Part shown: positions 5,601 to 10,149 of the stretch, piece by piece
Numbering within the stretch: the stretch's first letter is position 1
How the letters are laid out: every line of letters begins with the position of its first letter
NCBI GenBank assembly: GCA_031411235.1
Contig: JANOAR010000098.1
Span: 1 to 10,149 of the forward strand
Direction of reading: 5' to 3'
DNA from: JANOAR01 sp031411235
GTDB taxonomy: Bacteria > Verrucomicrobiota > Verrucomicrobiia > Verrucomicrobiales > Verrucomicrobiaceae
Length of the DNA stretch: 10,149 nt
The notes under the pieces: generated by a model
What the model was told of the DNA's origin: nothing
Databases searched by the model: none
What the model saw: only the letters and a program-made list of their open reading frames with translations
Translations under genes and position numbers: made by a program

Positions 5601-7999
5601 TTGAGGGCGAAAGCAGCAGCCTCATTCGCGAATTCACCACCACAGGCACGGGCGGCGCTGCCACCGCAAATTTTGAACTCAGCAGCAGCAACCTCAATGA
5701 GGGCAATCTCGCCGCCACCGTGCGAGTCGTTCTCAGCCAGCCCGCTGCCGCCCCTTACACCGTCACTGTCGGGACTTCGGGCACCGCCACGCCGGGCAGT
5801 GCCAGCGACTACATCGCCCCATCCGCGACGCTCGCCTTCACCACGGGTCAGCTTTATGCCGACATCGCGATCAACCTGCTGGAAGACATCGTTATCGACG
5901 GCTCCGAGACGATCATCCTCACCCTCAGCGCCCCCACGGGTGGCCTTGCCTTGGGCTCCAGTATTGTCCACACCATCACCATCACCGACAACGATGGCGC
6001 ACCGAGCATCACCACGCCACCCGCCTCACGCTTCGCCGCCGTGGGAGCCAGCACCACCTTCAGCGTCGTCGCCACAGGCACCCCACCACTCACCTACCAA
6101 TGGAAGAAAAATGGCGTGAACGTCGCGGGTGCCACTAAGGCCGATTACACCCTCGCGAAGGTCGCCCTGACCTCGATAGGCAACTACACCGTCGAGGTGA
6201 AAGGTGCGATCAGCCCTGTCGCCACCAGCACGCCTGCGGCTGAGCTTTTCGTCGTCGATACCGCCTCGCGCAGCGTGGCCCAAGTCGATGGCACCAGCCT
6301 CCTCCTCACCGCCAAAACAGCAGGCGCGGGACTCAGCTATGAATGGCAAAAAGGCAGCACGTCCATCGGTGCCACCACAGCCACGACGACCCTCGTTAAC
6401 CTCGCCAGCAGCGATAGCGGTGACTACCGCTGCCGCGTCTATAAAACAGGCGCAGACGAGTTGTTCACTGGCATCACGACGCTCACCGTCACCAGCGCCG
6501 CGCCCGTCATTTCCAGTGCCGCTCTGCCCTCGGGCTACATCGGCACGCCCTACTCGCACCAGATTGCCTTCACCAATCTACCCGCTGGCACGCCGACATC
6601 CGTCACCATCACAACCCTGCCCGCCGGGCTAAAGGTAAGCGCCACGGGCCTCATCACCGGTATCCCCACTGCCGCTACCCTGGCCGCTGGAGTCGTCACC
6701 GCCAAGTCCATCACCCTCGCCGCAAAAAATGCCTCGGGCACTGCCATCCCCGTAACCAGCAGCATCACCATCTCCCCTGTGCCCCCCGCCGCCCTCGGCA
6801 GCTACGTCGCCACCATCGAACGAAACACTAGCCTCGCCAGCAACCTCGGCGGTCGCCTGGATGTGACCATCACCTCCGTGGGAAGCTTTACCGCCAAGCT
6901 CTACAACGGTGCAGAAACCTACAGCAACAAGGCCCAACTCGTCATCACCGCCCCAGTCATGATCGGCGACCAACCCGGTATCGCAGGTGCCATCTCATTC
7001 GCCCGCAAGGGTTTATCGTCACTTGCCGTGGCCTTCACCATCGCCCTGCCCGCCAATCCCCTCACCACCGACGCCACTCTGACGGGCAGCTTAAGCGACG
7101 GCACCCCCGCACACACCGCAGTCATCGCAGGCTTGCGTAATCCCTTCAGCGCCACCAACAAGGCCACGCAATTCAAGAACTACTATACCTTCGGCCTGGA
7201 GATACCCGCCGAACTCGCGGGTGACCTCCAGACGCCGCAGGGCAATGGCTACGGCAGCTTCACCGTCGCCGATCTCGGCACCTTAACCGTTGCAGGCCGC
7301 ACCGCCGATGGCATCGCCTACAGCGCCGCCACCATCACGGGCTACAACGGCAAAGTGCCCAGCTACGCGGCCCTCGCTGCCACCACCCCAGGCTCCCTTC
7401 TCGGCACGCCCACCCTCGCCGTGGTTAACACGAGCTATACCAGCCTCGACGGCGCTCTCAGTTGGAGCCGCAGCGCCACGCCCACCACTTCCAAAGACCA
7501 GACCTACCGCAGCGGTTTCGGCCCCATCAACCTCACCATCGGCGGTGGCAACTACGTCGGCCCCGACTCGGGTGGCGTCATCAAAGTCCTGACCATCAAT
7601 AATGCCAACAATGCCAAGCTCACGTTTGCGGGAAGTAGCCTGCCCAGTGGGGAGATCACGTTCACGGCCTTCAGTATTCGGAACCTCAAGCCCACAGGCG
7701 TAGTACAAACCGTCACCGTCACTCCCTTCAATGCCACGGCCCTACCATCGAATCCAAACCCCTATAAAGTAGCCTTCAAACTGGACGCCAAACCCGTCGG
7801 CCAATTCAGCGGCAGCTTCGTCCTGCCACACGCCACCGCCTCGCTGGTGCGCACGGCCAAGTATCAAGGCATGATTATTCATCGCGGTGTCCTCTTCGAG
7901 GCGATGGGCTACTTCACCCTGCCCCAGCTCCCCGAGCCTGGCCAAACCCTGACCACCTCGCCCGTGCTCAGTGGCCAAGTCATCCTCAGCCCACCATGA
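2648..7999 (+). CDS. Giant exported mosaic protein: cadherin-like, Kelch propeller, FN3, Calx-beta and Ig domains
   Basis: This protein has 1783 residues. A Sec signal peptide (MKKLFALLASSLLALASSHA, residues 1-20) precedes an unassigned N-terminal domain (21-199). In order follow three cadherin-like bacterial Ig repeats (200-289, 290-380, 381-470) with DAESD/DGDGD/DADND acidic loops and DSFTF motifs; a six-unit Kelch array (475-904); an FN3-like domain (about 905-1003); a Calx-beta domain (about 1006-1117) ending ITDNDG; an Ig-like domain with YQWKKNG and GNYTVEV (about 1118-1208); a second with DSGDYRCRV (to about 1284); a He_PIG-type domain (about 1287-1378); and a beta-rich C-terminal domain (about 1383-1783) ending in the GYFTLPQLP and SPVLSGQVIL region. 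Acidic loops in the cadherin-like and Calx-beta parts could bind calcium. No transmembrane segment, LPxTG, PEP-CTERM tail or autotransporter barrel is obvious. No enzyme motif is visible. The likely role is surface adhesion or carbohydrate/protein binding (inference). It follows the TIGR02597-like gene by 45 bp. No Shine-Dalgarno sequence is visible; the start rests on the signal peptide. Confidence 0.93.
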   Translation: MKKLFALLASSLLALASSHAATLTISNQNALANGANGVADSTGALHSGSGAAGVIGRMTISDAAISAAALANNVSVIDAGFEAFASTSGTFTLNSLGSNGAFEVVKDFDTRASINSFGGSSIYLWIYKGASRATATEHFLVKLSSTFPTDSETEPPTGPLHLYLRPDTVVQVFAGVQSATTHDYGQGSGPLATFRTLPLNEAPVASAGVASGDEDAASITGTLTATDAESDPFTFAKVADPAHGSVTVLSNGSYTYIPAANYHGTDSFTFKANDGKDSNIATITITINSVPDAPVATGASKNAITGRDTTGQLVATDGDGDTLTYAKVADPTKGVVVVTTAGAYTYTPTPGQLGADSFTFKASDGAGDSNIATISLTIVANSTPEADEATFKGQRDDLIADTLTGSDADNDALTFAEGTPPTHGELELKSDGSFRYMPDSGYIGIDSFTFTVTDGYSASSPATATLVIGSAVPEWTWELGSQLAKQKGTYGTLQSPAPTNIPGARSDAASATDQAGHTYAFGGTGFGETAGPGLLNDLWLFDANTQRWSWIAGGKGINTPGIYGTLGSGNDNNNPGGRSGGSFWIDQAGDLWLFGGTGRDSTTTGNGALNDLWKYRFGSQQWTWKAGANTAKANGTYGTKGTSSAATTPGARSGAVTWIDASGNLWLHGGKGLGASGTTLSNLNDLWSYNTTTEQWTWISGSSAVDASGTYGSKGIAHPTNTPGGRNAAIGWTGHDGQLYLFGGQGRATAATLGYLNDLWRFDIASNSWTWLNGSNTTNVAGVYGSLGTGNDSNSPGARAGAVARLGADASLLLSQGQGSTGLFNDVWSYDSAANAWTWIKGSSKTNGAAVYGTQGTAAPSNTPGARRGALPASDSSGDLWLFGGVNGANSYNDTWSLDLPALPTVTLNAITAITDTTATVGLLVDNNGITTKGSLYFWPVTSPASITEIVLGTVGTTPGTADSAALTALTAGTRYAVQALVQSLEGESSSLIREFTTTGTGGAATANFELSSSNLNEGNLAATVRVVLSQPAAAPYTVTVGTSGTATPGSASDYIAPSATLAFTTGQLYADIAINLLEDIVIDGSETIILTLSAPTGGLALGSSIVHTITITDNDGAPSITTPPASRFAAVGASTTFSVVATGTPPLTYQWKKNGVNVAGATKADYTLAKVALTSIGNYTVEVKGAISPVATSTPAAELFVVDTASRSVAQVDGTSLLLTAKTAGAGLSYEWQKGSTSIGATTATTTLVNLASSDSGDYRCRVYKTGADELFTGITTLTVTSAAPVISSAALPSGYIGTPYSHQIAFTNLPAGTPTSVTITTLPAGLKVSATGLITGIPTAATLAAGVVTAKSITLAAKNASGTAIPVTSSITISPVPPAALGSYVATIERNTSLASNLGGRLDVTITSVGSFTAKLYNGAETYSNKAQLVITAPVMIGDQPGIAGAISFARKGLSSLAVAFTIALPANPLTTDATLTGSLSDGTPAHTAVIAGLRNPFSATNKATQFKNYYTFGLEIPAELAGDLQTPQGNGYGSFTVADLGTLTVAGRTADGIAYSAATITGYNGKVPSYAALAATTPGSLLGTPTLAVVNTSYTSLDGALSWSRSATPTTSKDQTYRSGFGPINLTIGGGNYVGPDSGGVIKVLTINNANNAKLTFAGSSLPSGEITFTAFSIRNLKPTGVVQTVTVTPFNATALPSNPNPYKVAFKLDAKPVGQFSGSFVLPHATASLVRTAKYQGMIIHRGVLFEAMGYFTLPQLPEPGQTLTTSPVLSGQVILSPP
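3245..4060 (+). repeat. Three tandem cadherin-like (Big_9/VCBS-type) repeats
   Basis: Three units of about 90 codons begin at 3245, 3515 and 3788. Each has an acidic DxxxD loop after a G/D-x-L-(T/V)-(A/G) strand (TATDAESD, VATDGDGD, TGSDADND), a G-(S/A)-(Y/F)-x-Y-x-P strand and a DSFTF strand followed by a (N/S/T)DG turn. Such repeats are known from secreted bacterial adhesins and often bind calcium; here the binding is inferred from the acidic loops. Confidence 0.85.
4070..5350 (+). repeat. Six Kelch-type repeats forming one predicted beta-propeller
   Basis: Units begin with W-(T/S)-W at residues 475, 548, 622, 696, 769 and 837, giving periods of 73, 74, 74, 73 and 68 residues. Each carries a YG turn, a conserved P-G-(A/G)-R, then in most units an L-(W/Y)-L-F-G-G strand and (L/F/Y)-N-D-x-W. 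Unit 5 lacks the double Gly (LLLSQGQG) and is the most degenerate; unit 1 reads YAFGG and unit 3 reads LHGG. The loop between the W-x-W strand and PG(A/G)R is about 26 residues, longer than in typical Kelch repeats. Kelch propellers usually have five to seven blades. Confidence 0.88.
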
Positions 8000-8104
8000 G
8001 GCACGCAAGCGCTCGGCGTATTGGGACATTTTAGCGCACTGAGTCTGGCACGGACGCAGGGCGTGAACGCAGGTTCGGGCAGCATTTCGAGAGATTGGCC
8101 CATC

Positions 8105-8140
8105 AACGTATTGACATACGTTAACTTGCCACCTTCAAAT
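8105..8140 (+). promoter_or_regulatory. Candidate promoter with an overlapping 18-bp palindrome
   Basis: A perfect inverted repeat (AACGTAT, spacer TGAC, ATACGTT; 8105-8122) surrounds a consensus -35 hexamer TTGACA at 8111-8116. A weak -10 candidate, TCAAAT, lies at 8135-8140 with an 18-bp spacer. A start at 8158 would then have a short leader. The arrangement suits an operator that blocks the -35 box. The box and palindrome are seen directly; promoter activity is inference, and it is not certain that the ORF it would serve is real. Confidence 0.4.
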
Positions 8141-8157
8141 CACCAACCGCCCACTCC

Positions 8158-8376
8158 ATGTCTATCAAGGATTACAAGAAATCACCCATCACATTTGAGA
8201 GGCTTCGGTTGAGATCTGCTGGCAAAGTTTTTAAAATTCGAGATCAGAGTATTGCATTGATATTGGCCACTCGCTCCACGCCAGACATCGCTACTATCGT
8301 AACTTCTAACTTCAGAAATGATATTCAAAATCTCGGCAGCCGAGGCGTCTCATGCCGTTATGGCACAAATCTCTAG
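8158..8376 (+). CDS. Small hypothetical ORF, doubtful
   Basis: A 72-codon ORF, beginning MSIKDYKKSPITFERLRLRS, lies in the AT-richer gap between the giant gene and der. It is basic at its N-terminus, with a short hydrophobic stretch near residues 31-37, and contains no motif I recognise. No Shine-Dalgarno sequence precedes the ATG. A candidate promoter at 8111-8140 supports it weakly. Its stop shares the palindrome CTAG (8373-8376) with the stop of der on the other strand. It may be a real small gene, a decayed remnant, or chance. The rest of the 8000-8372 gap shows only the palindrome and the minus-strand hairpin listed separately. Confidence 0.3.
   Translation: MSIKDYKKSPITFERLRLRSAGKVFKIRDQSIALILATRSTPDIATIVTSNFRNDIQNLGSRGVSCRYGTNL
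8322..8344 (-). terminator. Possible terminator downstream of der
   Basis: Read on the minus strand past the der stop, CTCGG, loop CTG, CCGAG is followed by ATTTTGAATAT. The stem is only 5 bp and the T run is short, so this is a weak intrinsic terminator candidate about 29 bp after the stop. It lies inside the doubtful small ORF of the opposite strand. Confidence 0.35.
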
Positions 8377-9869
8377 CGACTTGCCTTGGGTTCCTTGCCC
8401 TTCACCTTGAGGAAAAACGGCAGGCCTTCGCCAGGGAACTCGTCGCGAATGCGGTTCTCCAGGAAACGCAAATACGTGTCTTGCAGCTTGGTCGCACGAT
8501 TGGCAAAAAGGATGAAGTGCGGCACGGGTATGGCGCGGTCTTCGGTGTCGTTCACCTGAGTCGCGTAGAGCAGCTTGAAGTTGAACTTACCGTTGCCCAC
8601 CGAGCCTGAATTTTGCTCGATGGCGCTGTGCAGCAGGCGGTTCAGCGGCCCGGTGCCAATGCGGCGCTGGGCTCCATCCTTCACCCGCTCCACAGCTTTA
8701 AAGAGCTTGTCCAGATTCTGCCTTTTCTTTGCCGAGACGGGGATCAACGGCGCGTAGTGCAGAAAGAAAAACTCACGGCGCACCGTCTCCTCCAGTTCTT
8801 CGAGGCGGTCTTTGGGCCTCGCTTCGGGGTGGAATAAATCGAACTTATTGAGCACCAAGATGCAGGGCTTGCGCGTGTCGAGAATGATCTTGGCAATCTT
8901 GCGATCCTGGGCTTTCACACCCTCGGCGCAGTCCACGACGAGCAGGCAGATGTCGGCGCGTTCGATGCTCTTCACCGCACGCTGCACACTGAAGAGTTCC
9001 ACATCGTTATCGAGCTTTGCCGCCTTGCGAATACCGGCGGTGTCGATGAGCTGATACTTGTGCCCACCGATCTCGCACTGGATATCTAGCGAGTCACGAG
9101 TCGTGCCTGCGACGGGCGAAACGATGGCGCGTTGCTCATTGAGCAAGGCATTCACCAGCGATGACTTCCCTGCATTGGGTCGCCCGACGATGGCGATCTT
9201 CAGCGGGCGTTCCTTTTTGTAGTTCTTTACGGGCTTGGGCGCGGGTTTCGCTATGGGCTCACTATTTTCATCGAAGTCTTCTTCGCCTTCCTCGGCAGCA
9301 TCGAAATCGGCCTCATCTTCAGCCTCGGCTTCGATCTCCTCGTCTTCTTCGGGCTCGATGTACTTCAGTCCCAGGGTTTCGCAAACACCCGCGACCAGCG
9401 CGTCGATGCCCAAGCCATGCTCGGCACTCACGTCATAGACTTGCTTGAAGCCGAACTTGGTGAACTCGCCGCCGCCCAGCCGCCGCTTGGCCGAGTCGGC
9501 TTTGTTGCAGACGAGCACCACGGGCTTCGAGGTTCTGCGCAGGAGCTGCGCAAGCTGCTGGTCGATGGGGGTGATGCCGTCAAAAATATCGACGACAAAG
9601 ATGAGCAAGTCGGCGACTTCCAGCGCGATGCTCGCCTCGATCTGCACTTGCTCGGTGAGCACGTCGGCGGTGTTGGCACCGATGCCGCCGGTGTCCATGA
9701 TGTCGAAAATCTGTGGGCCACGACGGCACTCAGCCATGATGCGATCTCGCGTCACACCGGCCATGTCATGGACAATGGAGATATTTTTTCCGGCGAGGCG
9801 GTTGAAGAGCGAGGACTTGCCCACATTGGGGCGGCCTACGATGGCGACGGTGCGCGGTGCGGAAGTCAT
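8373..9869 (-). CDS. der: Ribosome assembly GTPase Der (EngA)
   Basis: This 498-residue tandem-GTPase acts in maturation of the 50S ribosomal subunit in the cytoplasm. G domain 1 has GRPNVGKS (12-19), T40, DTGG (59-62), NKAD (122-125) and SAEHG (148-152). G domain 2 has GRPNAGKS (229-236), DTAG (276-279), NKFD (341-344) and SAK (379-381). The C-terminal KH-like domain, with YATQ, P-H-F-I-L-F-A-N and the Y-x-R-F-L-E-N-R-I-R pattern, completes the family layout. All nucleotide-binding motifs are intact. The linker (172-204) is very acidic, followed by a basic Pro/Lys stretch; acidic linkers are known in Der. Length is close to the E. coli protein (490). The ATG at 9869 is chosen over the upstream in-frame GTG at 9878 because AGAAGG sits eight bases before the ATG, whereas it overlaps the GTG. 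It converges with the giant gene and diverges from the response regulator. Confidence 0.97.
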   Translation of the reverse strand: MTSAPRTVAIVGRPNVGKSSLFNRLAGKNISIVHDMAGVTRDRIMAECRRGPQIFDIMDTGGIGANTADVLTEQVQIEASIALEVADLLIFVVDIFDGITPIDQQLAQLLRRTSKPVVLVCNKADSAKRRLGGGEFTKFGFKQVYDVSAEHGLGIDALVAGVCETLGLKYIEPEEDEEIEAEAEDEADFDAAEEGEEDFDENSEPIAKPAPKPVKNYKKERPLKIAIVGRPNAGKSSLVNALLNEQRAIVSPVAGTTRDSLDIQCEIGGHKYQLIDTAGIRKAAKLDNDVELFSVQRAVKSIERADICLLVVDCAEGVKAQDRKIAKIILDTRKPCILVLNKFDLFHPEARPKDRLEELEETVRREFFFLHYAPLIPVSAKKRQNLDKLFKAVERVKDGAQRRIGTGPLNRLLHSAIEQNSGSVGNGKFNFKLLYATQVNDTEDRAIPVPHFILFANRATKLQDTYLRFLENRIRDEFPGEGLPFFLKVKGKEPKASR

Positions 9870-9877
9870 TTGGGACA

Positions 9878-9883
9878 CCTTCT
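9878..9883 (-). promoter_or_regulatory. Shine-Dalgarno site of der
   Basis: AGAAGG on the minus strand is separated by eight bases (TGTCCCAA) from the ATG at 9869. This decides the der start: the alternative GTG at 9878 uses the last G of the same motif and could not be served by it. Confidence 0.7.
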
Positions 9884-9918
9884 AGGGGTGGCCCCCCTCT
9901 GGCAAGCGATACTTGCCA
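9884..9918. promoter_or_regulatory. Two adjacent inverted repeats in the divergent der / response-regulator gap
   Basis: AGGGG-TGGCC-CCCCT (9884-9898) has a 5-bp stem, and TGGCAAG-CGATA-CTTGCCA (9900-9918) has a perfect 7-bp stem. They lie side by side between two divergent starts (9869 and 9958). On the minus strand they fall in the region just upstream of the der Shine-Dalgarno site, so they could fold in the der leader RNA. As DNA they could be operators. Neither arm is followed by a T run, so they are not ordinary terminators. Confidence 0.4.
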
Positions 9919-9940
9919 CTTCCCGGTGGGCGAATAGCAT
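9913..9940 (+). promoter_or_regulatory. Weak candidate promoter for the response-regulator gene
   Basis: TTGCCA (9913-9918; 5 of 6 to consensus) and TAGCAT (9935-9940; 4 of 6) are separated by 16 bp, upstream of the ATG at 9958. The -35 candidate lies within the right arm of the 7-bp inverted repeat. Matches of this quality are common by chance. Confidence 0.25.
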
Positions 9941-9957
9941 CCTTTCACCCTGCCAGC

Positions 9958-10149
9958 ATGAAAATCCTGATTGTAGACGATGTGGCGATGCACCGCGACC
10001 TGCTCGAAATCTTCATTTCGAAATGGCCGGGGCATGAGCTTACCTCCGTGGGCAGTGGCGCGGAGGCCCTGGCGGTCCTACGGGAGAGCGGCCATCGGTT
10101 TGATATCCTCTTTCTTGATGTAAATATGCCGGGCTTGAGCGGCTTGGAC
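9958..10149 (+). CDS. Response-regulator receiver domain (partial, cut by window edge)
   Basis: The first 64 codons of a CheY-like receiver domain are visible, beginning MKILIVDD. The acidic pair D7-D8, which binds Mg2+, and the phosphoacceptor D54 in FLDVNMPG are present and correctly spaced, with the usual GAEAL helix (34-38) between. The conserved Thr/Ser and Lys of the second half, and any output domain, lie beyond the edge, so the class of regulator cannot be told. No clear Shine-Dalgarno sequence precedes the ATG; the start is set by the normal receiver N-terminus. It is divergent from der with an 88-bp gap, and nothing in the window indicates its partner kinase. Confidence 0.92.
   Translation, partial: MKILIVDDVAMHRDLLEIFISKWPGHELTSVGSGAEALAVLRESGHRFDILFLDVNMPGLSGLD

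Noticed and set aside
9870..9878. GTG at 9878 as the start of der
   Set aside because: The AGAAGG ribosome site overlaps this GTG, whereas it is correctly spaced for the ATG at 9869.
9417..10037. A 206-codon plus-strand ORF over the start of der
   Set aside because: It is opposite the intact first GTPase domain of der, and its translation has no motif; it also crosses into the receiver gene in the wrong frame.

Overview
The window looks like chromosomal DNA of a member of the Verrucomicrobiota, probably Verrucomicrobiae (inference). Reasons: a secreted protein resembling the TIGR02597 family, which I know from Verrucomicrobium and its relatives; a very long Ig/cadherin/Kelch mosaic protein whose C-terminal domain is of a verrucomicrobial type; few clear Shine-Dalgarno sequences; and an intergenic palindrome resembling dispersed elements I recall from this group. 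No sequence search was run.

Layout. Positions 1-58 hold the start of a minus-strand gene that leaves the window. Position 205 starts a 319-residue lipoprotein (plus strand) with visibly lower G+C than what follows. Positions 1165-1561 have no convincing gene but carry two perfect inverted repeats; the second, followed by T-rich sequence, is a good terminator candidate. Next comes a plus-strand pair separated by 45 bp: a 346-residue exported TIGR02597-like protein (1562-2602) and a 1783-residue exported protein (2648-7999). The latter has three cadherin-like repeats, a six-bladed Kelch propeller, an FN3-like domain, Calx-beta, two Ig-like domains, a putative-Ig (He_PIG-like) domain and a C-terminal beta-rich domain of about 400 residues. 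The pair is probably one transcription unit making cell-envelope or extracellular proteins.

Positions 8000-8372 are AT-richer and contain an 18-bp perfect palindrome lying over a consensus TTGACA box, then a doubtful 72-codon ORF that ends tail to tail with der in a shared CTAG. Der (EngA), the tandem-GTPase ribosome assembly factor, fills 8373-9869 on the minus strand. A divergent gap with two adjacent inverted repeats separates it from a response-regulator receiver domain (9958 to the edge), which is cut off after 64 codons.

The clearest functions are Der and the receiver domain. The most unusual object is the exported pair, especially the Kelch propeller, which appears to be closed by a strand from its own N-terminal side. 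I see no tRNA, rRNA, CRISPR array, transposase or defence system.
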